Shown: positions 1-8,301, counted from the first letter of the stretch. The stretch: 17,218 nucleotides of DNA from an uncultured Brachyspira sp. (GCF_949287625.1 NZ_CASEGO010000053.1:1-17218); one strand, 5' to 3'. Notes: a model not told the origin generated them from the letters alone. Numbers and translations: made by a program.

Positions 1-105
1 CAGTCTTTTTGGTTCTTTGTGTCAACAAAAGAACTGGGGGTGTGGGGGCTAGTCCCCACAAATCTAAAATTTAAAAATTTATTTTTTGACAAACTATATA
101 TGTTT
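1..105. repeat. Double-hairpin interspersed repeat, copy 1 (cut by window edge)
   Basis: This stretch aligns over about 100 bases with 8093-8193. It contains two potential hairpins. The first pairs GTTCTTTG (12-19) with CAAAAGAAC (26-34), leaving one bulged A. The second pairs TGTGGGG (41-47) with CCCCACA (54-60). Relative to the other copy, G12-C34 is replaced by C-G and G42-C59 by T-A, so pairing is kept while sequence changes. It lies just downstream of the nagA-type gene on the minus strand, but no T-tract follows the hairpins in that direction, so it is not a standard intrinsic terminator. The left end may extend beyond the window. Confidence 0.75.
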
Positions 106-143
106 AGTTATATATTACCGCTTTTTATTTTATAAGTTGATAA

Positions 144-2108
144 TTAAGCATGTGTTACCCATTCATGGTCATAATTATACTCTTTGTAGTTTCCTTTAAA
201 TACCACACCTTTTACTATTAGGTTTTCATCTAGTATAACTAAGTCAGCAATATATCCTTCTTTTATTCTGCCGTATTTGTCATCTATACCCATAACTTTG
301 GCAGGATAAAGTGAAGCCATTTTTAAAGCCTCTTCTACAGCAGCCCCTACATGATTAACTACATTTCTTACAGATTGACTCATAGTAATAGAAGAGCCTC
401 CCAAAGTACCGTTATCATCAATAAGCCTGTTGCCGTCTCTATGTATTTTTTTACCAGCCCAAATATATTCTTTTATCTCTGGAGCAGCAGCAGGAGCTAT
501 AGCATCAGTAACTATACATATATGACCTGTTTTTAATTTGTAGGCAAGCTCTACTGAGGCAAAATCACAATGCACACCATCACATATTAAACCAGCATAC
601 ATGTCTTTAGTTTCAAGTACCGCTCCTACAGCACCGGGTTCTCTTGAACCCCAAGGACGCATAGCATTAAATAAATGTGTGGCAAAAGTTATTCCATAAG
701 GTATTTTTTCTTTTATTTCATTGTATGTGCCGTTTGTATGTCCTACAGATACTACTTTACCAGCAGAAGCAAAAGCCTCTATAACTTCACCGTTTACCAT
801 TTCAGGAGCTACAGTAACCATTACACATTTTGAAGCATTGATTTTTTTTACCATCTCCATATTAGGTTCTCTTATAAACTTCTCATTGTGTATGCCTCTT
901 TTTTCATGCGATATATAAGGACCTTCAAAGTGTATTCCAAGTACTCCCATTACAGATAAATCTTCTATGTTATTGAATAAATCTATAATTTTTATCATGT
1001 ATTCATCACTGTTAGTAATGACTGTAGGCAAATATGAAGTACAGCCGTATCTTTGACAAACTTCATTCATATTTTTTAATGTTTCAACAGTAGGAGATGC
1101 ATTAATATCGTAACCGCCTATACCATTAACTTGTAGGTCTATATATCCGGGAGCAACTATTTTTCCTCCTAAATCTATTCTTGTAATAACAGCATCAACA
1201 TCAATTTCTTTTTCTACACTTTTTATAACATTATTTTCTATAACAATACAATGTCCGTCTATAAATTTTTCGCCGTCAAATATTTTGATGTTTGTAAGAG
1301 CATAATAAGATTTATAAAGCCCTTTAATAAGTTCTTTAGGGTGAAGACTTTTGCTTTCCAAACTTTTAGCATATTTATAAGTTTTTACTTTTAAATCGCT
1401 GCTTGACTCTTCATCAGCAACAATTATAAGTTTTTTATGTTCCTGAAGTACAGAAGTAGGGTAGAACTGAGTAATAGCCCCTTCCACACAATGAGCCAAA
1501 GCATCAGACACTTCATAACCGCTGGCCATTACAAGTACATATTTAGCATTAAAAGCCTCTTCAAAACCTAAAGTAAGTCCTTCTCTAGGGAACATCTCTA
1601 TAGGCATATCAAATTTTTTTGCTTCGTAGCTTCTTATTATTTCGCTTATTTTTTTATCCCTTACACTTCCTTCTAGTGAAGAGCTTGGAGTATTAAGAAG
1701 AAAACTTCCATCTTCTGCTAAAGTATCTATTAATAATGTTATATTTCCTAATTCTTTTATTAAATTAGCCATTCTTTTGGCTTCTTCTTTTCTGTTTGCA
1801 ACATTACTGTCGAATAAATGCACGTTTTCTCTAGGTATATCTATAAACTTTAAGAAATTATCCTCTAAATATTTTTGCGATATATCGGAGTCTATATATT
1901 CTCCAGATGAAACTATATGTATATTTTTAAATGATACTATATTATCGTTATAAAAAGATAATAGTTTTTGATAGTATGATTTATTAACATATCTTAAAGG
2001 AAAAGATAATACAAAAGGCTTATCAGTTTCAGAATAATCTAATATACATTTTACTGTGTAGTAAGCAGCCCATTCATAAACGCTTTCATTTGTAATAATG
2101 ATTCTCAT
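144..2108 (-). CDS. nagA: Degenerate NagB-like domain fused to N-acetylglucosamine-6-phosphate deacetylase (NagA)
   Basis: The C-terminal two thirds (about residues 270-654) is a NagA amidohydrolase, which removes acetate from GlcNAc-6-phosphate in the cytoplasm. Visible motifs are QVNG (Q326, N328, in the place of E. coli Q59/N61), FEGPY (metal ligand E395), GHTN (H457), ATHLFNAM (H478), DGVH (H513) and TDA (catalytic D535). It therefore looks like an intact, E. coli-type enzyme. Residues 1-255 follow the NagB (glucosamine-6-phosphate deaminase) fold pattern. However, the phosphate loop GGTP is absent, D72 is replaced by G69, H143 by S135 and E148 by T140; only the D141 equivalent (D133) remains. 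Deaminase activity is thus unlikely. A strong ribosome site, AAGGAG, lies 7 bases before the ATG, 11 bp after the preceding NagB-like gene. It is the last gene of the run. Confidence 0.92.
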   Translation of the reverse strand: MRIIITNESVYEWAAYYTVKCILDYSETDKPFVLSFPLRYVNKSYYQKLLSFYNDNIVSFKNIHIVSSGEYIDSDISQKYLEDNFLKFIDIPRENVHLFDSNVANRKEEAKRMANLIKELGNITLLIDTLAEDGSFLLNTPSSSLEGSVRDKKISEIIRSYEAKKFDMPIEMFPREGLTLGFEEAFNAKYVLVMASGYEVSDALAHCVEGAITQFYPTSVLQEHKKLIIVADEESSSDLKVKTYKYAKSLESKSLHPKELIKGLYKSYYALTNIKIFDGEKFIDGHCIVIENNVIKSVEKEIDVDAVITRIDLGGKIVAPGYIDLQVNGIGGYDINASPTVETLKNMNEVCQRYGCTSYLPTVITNSDEYMIKIIDLFNNIEDLSVMGVLGIHFEGPYISHEKRGIHNEKFIREPNMEMVKKINASKCVMVTVAPEMVNGEVIEAFASAGKVVSVGHTNGTYNEIKEKIPYGITFATHLFNAMRPWGSREPGAVGAVLETKDMYAGLICDGVHCDFASVELAYKLKTGHICIVTDAIAPAAAPEIKEYIWAGKKIHRDGNRLIDDNGTLGGSSITMSQSVRNVVNHVGAAVEEALKMASLYPAKVMGIDDKYGRIKEGYIADLVILDENLIVKGVVFKGNYKEYNYDHEWVTHA

Positions 2109-2119
2109 ATCTATACTCC

Positions 2120-2893
2120 TTATTTTATATTTTTTTCTATTTTCATAAATACAGTTTGACTTGAAAGTCTTAAAGAAGATTCATAATCAGCTATTACAGT
2201 AACATCGCTATGTTTTTGAAGTTTGCTTAAAGGATATGAATCGCTTATACCATGTTCTAGGCATTCTCTTAAAGAACATGACTTTTCTATACCAGATGAT
2301 GTAAGTAAAACTGTATCAACAATATCTATAAATCCCATACCCATGCTGAATACTGTAGTAGGCACTTCTTTATCTTCTGGAAATCTTTTTTTTATTTCGC
2401 TTATAGAATGTTCGCTTAAAGTTTTAATTCTAAATAGTGAGGATAATGATGACATTCTTTCATTTCCTGCAGAAGTAGAATCTGCTGTAAGAGAATACCA
2501 TATAACATCAAACCTGCCTATTTTTTTTATAATTTCAAGCTGTTTATCCATTTGAGATTCGTCTCCGTTTCCGTCAAATAAAAAAACATTTTCTTCTGGT
2601 ATATCTAATTTTGATATAAGATTTTCCCTTAAAAAATATGCTTTGCTGTTTTTGTCAGATGGGGAAAGTCCTATATATTCAGACTGCTGAAATATAAATA
2701 TATTTTTGAAATTTATTTTATAAGATTTAATATTTTCTATTATAGATTTATAAATATCTTTTGTATCATATTCGCTTGAAACGGATATATATAATTTTTC
2801 TTTTTTTTCCTGTTTCTTTTCCAAAAAATGCAGGATATGTTTGGCTGTAAAATCAATATAGTCTTTATATGAATTAGCAATATATATATTCAT
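2120..2893 (-). CDS. Stand-alone degenerate NagB-like (glucosamine-6-phosphate deaminase fold) protein
   Basis: This 257-residue protein has the length of NagB and follows its pattern: SEYIGL at 71-76 matches DEYVGL of E. coli NagB, DIPEENVFLFDGN at 97-109 matches the DIPAENINLLNGN stretch, and a Gly/Asp loop lies near 134-145. Key residues differ: D72 is S71, the catalytic D-G-H is D138-S-T140, and the phosphate loop is lost. The N-E pair after the loop (N144, E145) survives. It is probably a non-catalytic sugar-phosphate-binding paralogue, for example a sensor or a partner of the fusion protein downstream; that role is inferred. It is related to the N-terminal domain of that protein but diverged, and it has lost different residues. 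The ribosome site GAAGGA overlaps the end region of the lyase gene 15 bp upstream, so the genes are likely cotranscribed. Confidence 0.8.
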   Translation of the reverse strand: MNIYIANSYKDYIDFTAKHILHFLEKKQEKKEKLYISVSSEYDTKDIYKSIIENIKSYKINFKNIFIFQQSEYIGLSPSDKNSKAYFLRENLISKLDIPEENVFLFDGNGDESQMDKQLEIIKKIGRFDVIWYSLTADSTSAGNERMSSLSSLFRIKTLSEHSISEIKKRFPEDKEVPTTVFSMGMGFIDIVDTVLLTSSGIEKSCSLRECLEHGISDSYPLSKLQKHSDVTVIADYESSLRLSSQTVFMKIEKNIK

Positions 2894-2908
2894 AAAATAA
2901 GTCCTTCA

Positions 2909-5662
2909 TTAATATGAACTTATTATAACACTTTCCCTATTTTCTGTATATACTATATTGTTTATTTTATTTGTATTGTCTGATGTATTTTTATAGTTTT
3001 CTATGTTTATATTATAATCTTTGTATCCTACTTTAAAGTTTAAATTTGTGCCTGTAAAGCTGTTTACAGTAATATTAGTATTTAGAATATTTCTCCTCAT
3101 AGCTATAGGAACATTATTTTTAGGCATTGTCTTTACTATTACCCAAGGCTCAAATCTTTTAATATTTTCTTTTGTGGAAACTTCGGCTCTGTATAATATA
3201 TTATTTCCTATATTAGTTTGAATAACTTTATATTCCAATTCATTTTGGGATAATACTTCCACATATGTAGATGAATAATTACCTTCTATTATAAATTTAT
3301 TATTTTCAATCACCATAGGGAGCTTTGAATTAAATGCCCATTTATATTTATAACCGTAAACATGGTATTCTCTGGTAATATCAGGTAAGGCTTCAATATC
3401 TTCTTTTATTATTATGATATTAGGCTTTAAATAATAAAATCTTCTGTCATAATTTTTTAGATTTATAGAATAAGTATACTGCTGATTTGCTTTAGCATGT
3501 GCATAAAACATTTTGTAATAATTTGTTATGCTTTCTATATATGAATAGCTTCCAGTATTTTCTTCTATTTTTTCATTATCTATAGATATACCATTATGAA
3601 AATCAGCATCTTTGAATAATTCATAATTGTTAGTATCAAAATTATATCCTAATTCATCAATTATAGAATCTCCGTAATTGTAATAAACAAAACTCATTCT
3701 GTCATTATGATTAAGCCCAAAAGAACTGTCAGCATTTCTTCCTTTGGCATATACCGCTAAATAAGGGGCATTAAGAGTTTTTATATTTTCATTGTATATA
3801 GCAGTTTGTATTTTTTTAAATAGCAATGTTTCATATTGAAATTCAGGATTAGAAGGCACATTATCCCTTAAATAATAATTATTCCACATTAATACATAAG
3901 GCAGATATCTTAAATTTACAGCTTCACTTTGTGCAAATACGGCATAATTTTTATATAACGGATTTGCACACATTTTACTTAGAAGCTCCATAACAGCACT
4001 TCTAGCACCAGTATCAAATCTCAATTTACTTCTGTTATCTATGGCAGTATATCCTATAGGCAATGTGTATCCAGATGGATATCCTACTATAGATAAATAT
4101 TTTCCTATATTTTGAAATGATTCTAAACTGAAAGCATCAAATATTCCAACATTTTTTAATGATAATGCATATGTAAGTATAGGAAGGATAGTATCAAATG
4201 CTTCGCTTATAGAAGATTTAAAACTGCCGTCTTTATCAAACATAGAAAATATCATTCCGTTAATATAATTCATAGCAAAATAATGCCAATTTCTAATTTG
4301 ATCCTGATTGACATTTTCATTGAGCATGTTTATAGCTATTAACCCTAATGCTGAAGCGTATTTTATAGTGTCTTTTTTTCTATATTCTGAAGGATTTTCA
4401 ACTATATAATTATAAAGAGTTTCTCCGTATTTAATAAACTCCTGTTTCATTAAAACTATTTCTTCAGGAGAGAACTCATCATACATTAAATCAAAAGGCA
4501 TAAGAAGAGAATTAGCCAATATAGTAACAGCATCTATTTCTTTATAATTTGGTATATTTACTTCATCTAGGTTTACTATATCCCTTATCATTTGTTTAAT
4601 TTCATATTTTAATAAATTATTATTAGGTTCAAATGCCGCTTTTAATGACATAAGCATAGCATGAGAAGGTAAGTCTTCAAAGTGCAGTTTATTAGTATCA
4701 TTATTATTGGTATATGATATATTATTAACCGACCATTTTCCCATATTTGAAGCTGTGTATAATTTGAATGCATTTATATTTCTAAGTAGGGTAGAGGCTT
4801 GAAGACGGTTTTGTCTGTATAGTAAATTGTATAAAACATCAAATGTCTGTTTGTCTATAAATACAAATGGTCTTTTTATATTAAATGTTTTATTTGTTAT
4901 TGGTACTATTTTTGTACTGCTGTCATCTATAAAGAAATGATATATTCTTCTTAAATTTGTATCTCCGTTTTCATCAAATGCTATATACCATTTACCATTT
5001 TCTAATTGATTTGTCATAGAAAAGAAACTGTTATTTCTTAATGTATATTCATAGCGTGAAGAAAAAGAAAGCTCTTTTGATATAGATATTCTTGTAAGTG
5101 TAGTTCTTTTATTAACCATAATAAAAGGAGGATTACTTTTAGCTATATGTCCGCTCTCTGGAAGTATTAAGGCTATATTTTCTCTTGATACTCTTTTATC
5201 TTCATTTTCCGATATTGCAATTTTAACTGTATCTCTAGTGTCAGTATTTCCTATACTTTTTATACTTACAGAAAGCTCATCAATCTTATCTTTTTCTAAA
5301 GGAGGATTAAAATTAGTGGCATATATTGTAAGGTTTATATTTCTATTAACTAATGGATTTTCTATATTAAATGTTTTTTTGATATTATTTTCATTTACCT
5401 CTATATTTAATTGTATAGGTATATTGTCTGTGTCTATATTGTAAGTTAATATTATACCATTTTGTATTTTTACAGATTTACCATATTTTAATGATATATA
5501 TTTAGGGTATTGTTTATTATATTCTGGGTAAATAATAGTATATGAATTATCTCTTTTATCATAAAGAGCTTCTATTTCTCTGTCATATATTTTCTTTTTA
5601 GAACAGGAAAAGATAATAGGTATTATCAATATTATTAATACAATTTTTATAATTTTTTTCAT
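2909..5662 (-). CDS. Lipoprotein with heparinase II/III-like (polysaccharide lyase) architecture
   Basis: The protein (917 residues) begins with a short Lys-rich stretch, a hydrophobic segment and the lipobox IIFSC, so it is probably lipidated at C20 and exported. An N-terminal beta-rich, Ig-like region (about 25-260) precedes a helical middle part (about 270-600) resembling the alpha/alpha toroid of alginate and heparin lyases. The C-terminal part carries GLNHNDRMSFVYYNYGDSII (H652, N653, D654) and, later, DADFHNGISIDN (H689, N690). These match the conserved H-x-D-x-x-SF and HN signatures of the heparinase II/III family, followed by a beta-sandwich. The substrate is unknown; the downstream NagA domain makes an amino-sugar polymer (host glycosaminoglycan or mucin glycan) a reasonable guess. 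The start has only a weak ribosome site, 33 bp after the coiled-coil gene. Family assignment is by motif pattern only. Confidence 0.72.
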   Translation of the reverse strand: MKKIIKIVLIILIIPIIFSCSKKKIYDREIEALYDKRDNSYTIIYPEYNKQYPKYISLKYGKSVKIQNGIILTYNIDTDNIPIQLNIEVNENNIKKTFNIENPLVNRNINLTIYATNFNPPLEKDKIDELSVSIKSIGNTDTRDTVKIAISENEDKRVSRENIALILPESGHIAKSNPPFIMVNKRTTLTRISISKELSFSSRYEYTLRNNSFFSMTNQLENGKWYIAFDENGDTNLRRIYHFFIDDSSTKIVPITNKTFNIKRPFVFIDKQTFDVLYNLLYRQNRLQASTLLRNINAFKLYTASNMGKWSVNNISYTNNNDTNKLHFEDLPSHAMLMSLKAAFEPNNNLLKYEIKQMIRDIVNLDEVNIPNYKEIDAVTILANSLLMPFDLMYDEFSPEEIVLMKQEFIKYGETLYNYIVENPSEYRKKDTIKYASALGLIAINMLNENVNQDQIRNWHYFAMNYINGMIFSMFDKDGSFKSSISEAFDTILPILTYALSLKNVGIFDAFSLESFQNIGKYLSIVGYPSGYTLPIGYTAIDNRSKLRFDTGARSAVMELLSKMCANPLYKNYAVFAQSEAVNLRYLPYVLMWNNYYLRDNVPSNPEFQYETLLFKKIQTAIYNENIKTLNAPYLAVYAKGRNADSSFGLNHNDRMSFVYYNYGDSIIDELGYNFDTNNYELFKDADFHNGISIDNEKIEENTGSYSYIESITNYYKMFYAHAKANQQYTYSINLKNYDRRFYYLKPNIIIIKEDIEALPDITREYHVYGYKYKWAFNSKLPMVIENNKFIIEGNYSSTYVEVLSQNELEYKVIQTNIGNNILYRAEVSTKENIKRFEPWVIVKTMPKNNVPIAMRRNILNTNITVNSFTGTNLNFKVGYKDYNINIENYKNTSDNTNKINNIVYTENRESVIISSY

Positions 5663-5695
5663 TACTATTTTTTATATCCCCAATTTTTTTGTATA

Positions 5696-7294
5696 CTATT
5701 CCATTCTTACTCTATGAAGACCTCTTAAATAGTAAGTAATGTCTTGTATATTTTTGTCTATCATTTGTTTGTATTCATCAGGTATATTCTGATCTCTTAT
5801 AAGTTTGAACATTTCTAGACCTTCCTGCAAATTTCCGAATAAACTTATTCTGGCAGCATTTCTTAATATTCTTTTATATTTAGAATAGTATGTATTTTCC
5901 GGCATATTATCAAAACCATAAGTAATTACAAGTTTTTTCTCATAATCATCTATATCATCTAAAAGCTTCATTCTCATAGTAGGAGTTTCGCTTGCAGGTT
6001 TAAGCTGAGTTTCTGGTTTTGCCAATTTAGCACTTTCTTTAGGGGCTTCTACTTTTACTGTTATATTAGGCTGCTGAGCTGGTGCCTGAGGGGCTTGCGA
6101 TGCATCCTGAGGAGCGGCAACTATAGTCTGTCCGCCTGAAGGAGGAGTATATCCTTCGTTTATTTCTACGCGGCTGTTTTCTATTTTATCTATTATAGTG
6201 AAAGGTCTTTTACTTAAATTTTCATCTTTAGTACTGTCAGAATCTTCAAGTCTGTTTTCAACTAGATTTTCTAACTCTTCAGAGGCTTTATTTAGTCTCT
6301 CTTCGCCTTCTGACATTATAGATTGTTCATTTTCTTTTTCAAGCTCTTCTCTCTCTTTTTCTTTCTGCTTTCTGTAATCGTCCATAGCAGCACATAATAG
6401 AGTAGCTAATTTTGTTATGCCTTCTTCTGTTTTGGCATCCATATTAGAAAGTAAATTGCCGTTTTCTTCATTACTTTCTTCATCATCAGCAAGATAGCTT
6501 TTTTTCATTGTTGAAGCTATATCTTTTGCTGAGCTTTTTATATCGCCTCTTATTTCTTTTAACTTTTCTTCTTCTTTTTTTAGAAGCTCTCTTTTTTTAT
6601 CTAATGCTTTTGATTCTTTTTCTATTTGCTTTAATATTCTTAAGTTTTCTTTATATTGTTCTTTATCTTCTTTTGATAATTTATTAGTGTTTTTCTTAGC
6701 ATTTTTTAATTCTGATACTGCTTCTTTTAATTTTGCTTTTAATTCTTTTTTCTCCTGTTCTGCTTCAATTAATTGTTCTCTTAGGGCTTTTATTTCTTTT
6801 AATGTTTCTTTATCAGTTTTAGCAGTTTTTGAGGCAGTTTCAGTTTTTGATTTTATAGCTTCTTTTGCTTTTTGTTTTAGCTCTTCATTTTTTAATTCTA
6901 TTTTTCTTTTTTCTTCTTCTAATTTTTGATTAGTTTTTTCTAATTTCTCTAATCTTTTTTGAAGTTTATTAATTTCAGCATTATTATTTTGAGTTTTAGC
7001 AGGTATAGATTTTTTTGATTCTAAATCTTCTATAATTTTTTTATATTTATCTTCTATTTTCTTTTTCTGTATATCTACAACTTTTTTGTATTTTTGATTA
7101 AGTTCTGCTATTTTTTCTTCAGACTGTTTAAGTTTTAATTTTAATTCTTCAGACAATTCTTTGTATGAAATTCTGCCTGACACTTTTTCTTCTGAAGCTG
7201 CTTTTTTTACTGGTTTTGCAGTTTTAGTGTTTTTTGATGAAACAGAAGTTTTTTTAGCTGTATTTTTTTTTGTATCTGTTTTTTTTACTGCCAT
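5696..7294 (-). CDS. Long coiled-coil protein with Lys-rich N-terminus, function unknown
   Basis: I do not recognise this 532-residue family. No signal peptide is visible, so it should be cytoplasmic. Residues 1-37 are a Lys/Ala/Thr/Ser-rich tail reminiscent of histone H1-like or nucleic-acid-binding tails. Residues about 45-270 are a charged heptad-rich coiled coil of Lys/Glu/Leu, broken once near 90-105. An acidic region (about 270-370) follows, then a Pro/Gln/Ala linker (about 390-435). A compact C-terminal domain of about 85 residues contains YGFDNMPENTYYSKYKRILR and ends LRGLHRVRME. It is the first gene of the four-gene minus-strand run. An inverted repeat lies in its leader. A structural, scaffolding or nucleoid role is possible but unproven. 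Confidence 0.8.
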   Translation of the reverse strand: MAVKKTDTKKNTAKKTSVSSKNTKTAKPVKKAASEEKVSGRISYKELSEELKLKLKQSEEKIAELNQKYKKVVDIQKKKIEDKYKKIIEDLESKKSIPAKTQNNNAEINKLQKRLEKLEKTNQKLEEEKRKIELKNEELKQKAKEAIKSKTETASKTAKTDKETLKEIKALREQLIEAEQEKKELKAKLKEAVSELKNAKKNTNKLSKEDKEQYKENLRILKQIEKESKALDKKRELLKKEEEKLKEIRGDIKSSAKDIASTMKKSYLADDEESNEENGNLLSNMDAKTEEGITKLATLLCAAMDDYRKQKEKEREELEKENEQSIMSEGEERLNKASEELENLVENRLEDSDSTKDENLSKRPFTIIDKIENSRVEINEGYTPPSGGQTIVAAPQDASQAPQAPAQQPNITVKVEAPKESAKLAKPETQLKPASETPTMRMKLLDDIDDYEKKLVITYGFDNMPENTYYSKYKRILRNAARISLFGNLQEGLEMFKLIRDQNIPDEYKQMIDKNIQDITYYLRGLHRVRME

Positions 7295-7306
7295 ATAAAG
7301 TACCTG

Positions 7307-7339
7307 CCGTTATATTTTAATCCTTATTAGTATTAACGG
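7307..7339. promoter_or_regulatory. Inverted repeat in leader of the coiled-coil gene
   Basis: The ends CCGTTA (7307-7312) and TAACGG (7334-7339) are perfect inverted copies. On the minus strand an inner TAAT/ATTA pair sits round the loop AAGG. It lies 13-45 bases before the ATG at 7294, so it could be a leader hairpin or a dimeric regulator site. No clear -35/-10 pair could be fixed beside it. Confidence 0.35.
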
Positions 7340-7408
7340 AAAAAATCAAAATTTAATAAAGAAAAATATTTATATATATTATACATTAAATTTAATACTT
7401 TTAAACAC

Positions 7409-7436
7409 TTGAAAAATATTTTATAAATGATATAAT
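7409..7436 (+). promoter_or_regulatory. secG promoter (sigma-70 type, extended -10)
   Basis: The -35 is TTGAAA (7409-7414), the spacer is 16 bases, and the -10 is a perfect TATAAT (7431-7436) preceded by TG one base upstream (extended -10). The predicted start, near 7443, leaves a leader of about 40 bases with ribosome site AAGGAA (7470-7475) before the secG ATG. Confidence 0.7.
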
Positions 7437-7481
7437 TATATACAATTATCTTATTAAAATAAAACTTTTAAGGAAATATAT

Positions 7482-7829
7482 ATGAATGCTTTGCTTACTT
7501 TAGGAATAGTTGTTTATTCTATAATATGCGTATTATTAATATTACTAATTATTATACAAGGCGGTAAAGCAGAAGGTTTATTTTCAAGTGCTCAGGCTAA
7601 TGTTTTAGGAAGCCAAAGAGGAAATGCCCTAACTAAAGCTACTACTTTTCTTTCTACTATATTTGTAGTAGGTGCTCTTTTTATATCTGTTGCTATAAGC
7701 ACTCAGAAAACTGCTTTTGAAAATGTAACCACTAATACAACTACTACAACTCAGCAGCAAAATACTCCTTTGTCTGCTCCTACTAATACTGAAACTTCAC
7801 CTAATAACACTGTTTCTTCTAATCAGTAA
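7482..7829 (+). CDS. secG: Protein translocase subunit SecG
   Basis: SecG is the small auxiliary subunit of the SecYEG channel in the inner membrane, helping preprotein movement. The 115-residue product has the expected two membrane helices (about 5-27 and 53-73). Between them is the typical conserved cytoplasmic loop, IIQGGKAEGLFSSAQANVLG, followed by the AL-TKATTFLSTIF segment. The C-terminal 35 residues form a hydrophilic Thr/Asn/Gln/Pro/Ser-rich tail, longer than a minimal SecG; such tails are common and low in complexity. The gene stands alone on the plus strand, divergent from the coiled-coil gene, with its own promoter and a possible weak terminator. Ribosome site AAGGAA is well placed. 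Confidence 0.95.
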   Translation: MNALLTLGIVVYSIICVLLILLIIIQGGKAEGLFSSAQANVLGSQRGNALTKATTFLSTIFVVGALFISVAISTQKTAFENVTTNTTTTTQQQNTPLSAPTNTETSPNNTVSSNQ

Positions 7830-7841
7830 ACTATATTTTTT

Positions 7842-7860
7842 AATAAAATAGTATTTTATT
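7842..7860 (+). terminator. Possible weak secG terminator
   Basis: AATAAAAT and ATTTTATT form a perfect 8-bp stem with a 3-base loop, 12 bases after the secG stop, followed by TAAATTTTT. The stem is entirely A-T, so it would be weak, and it could be chance in such AT-rich DNA. Confidence 0.35.
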
Positions 7861-7979
7861 TAAATTTTTGCTAAAATTATAATATTATATCTTTACATGT
7901 AATTTTATTTATAAATGAGTGCTTATCTTTATTAAAAATATATTTATAAATTGATGAAAAATTATTATCGTTATTAAAT

Positions 7980-8237
7980 TAGACTTGTTTCAAAACTAGT
8001 TGACAAGATTGAGTATGAAATTATTTAATTTTAAAATTACAAATAAAATGTTTTACATGTTATATAAATCATAATTTTAGTATATAAGCATGCAGTCCTT
8101 TTGCTTCTTTGTGCCAACAAAAGAAGTGGGGTTTGGGGCAAAGCCCCAACTATAATTAAAAAAATATTAAATTAACAAACTATAAATATTAACAAATTTA
8201 GTTTTGAAACAAGTCTATTAGTTTTGAAATAAGACTA
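7980..8237. mobile_element. MITE-like element with 19-bp terminal inverted repeats
   Basis: TAGACTTGTTTCAAAACTA at 7980-7998 is repeated exactly in reverse complement at 8199-8217, giving a 238-bp unit. A further copy of the right end, 17 of 19 identical, follows at 8219-8237 with a 20-base period. Both outer ends begin and finish in TA, as expected if TA were the duplicated target (Tc1/mariner or IS630 style), although this is only suggestive. No open reading frame lies inside; the interior holds the double-hairpin repeat. It lies between convergent secG and the envelope-protein operon, a tolerant insertion site. Confidence 0.55.
8093..8193. repeat. Double-hairpin interspersed repeat, copy 2
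   Basis: This copy aligns with positions 1-105. Hairpin one pairs CTTCTTTG (8104-8111) with CAAAAGAAG (8118-8126). Hairpin two pairs TTGGGGC (8133-8139) with GCCCCAA (8143-8149) round an AAA loop. Both stems show compensatory changes against copy 1, while loops and flanks drift. The similarity continues through the A/T-rich tail to the shared ACAAACTATA. It is embedded in the inverted-repeat element. Confidence 0.75.
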
Positions 8238-8252
8238 TTATTTTTTGCTTTA

Positions 8253-8290
8253 AAAAAATTGCATACTATTTTTTAAGCATGCAATTTTTT
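8253..8290 (-). terminator. Intrinsic terminator of the envelope-protein gene pair
   Basis: AAAAAATTGCAT (8253-8264) and ATGCAATTTTTT (8279-8290) form a perfect 12-bp stem with a 14-base loop. Read on the minus strand it begins 11 bases after the stop of the downstream envelope-protein gene and ends in a run of seven T. The A-tract on the other side means it could also stop plus-strand transcripts. Confidence 0.7.
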
Positions 8291-8301
8291 ATTTATAATA
8301 A

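Noticed and set aside
86..114. Plus-strand TTGACA, 17 bases, TATATA next to repeat copy 1
   Set aside because: No plus-strand gene follows, only the antisense of nagA, and the -10 is weak; the TTGACA lies in the region shared with copy 2, where it is not kept.
351..918. Plus-strand open frames inside the nagA-type gene
   Set aside because: They are antisense to an intact, motif-complete NagA domain, lack ribosome sites and show no family features.
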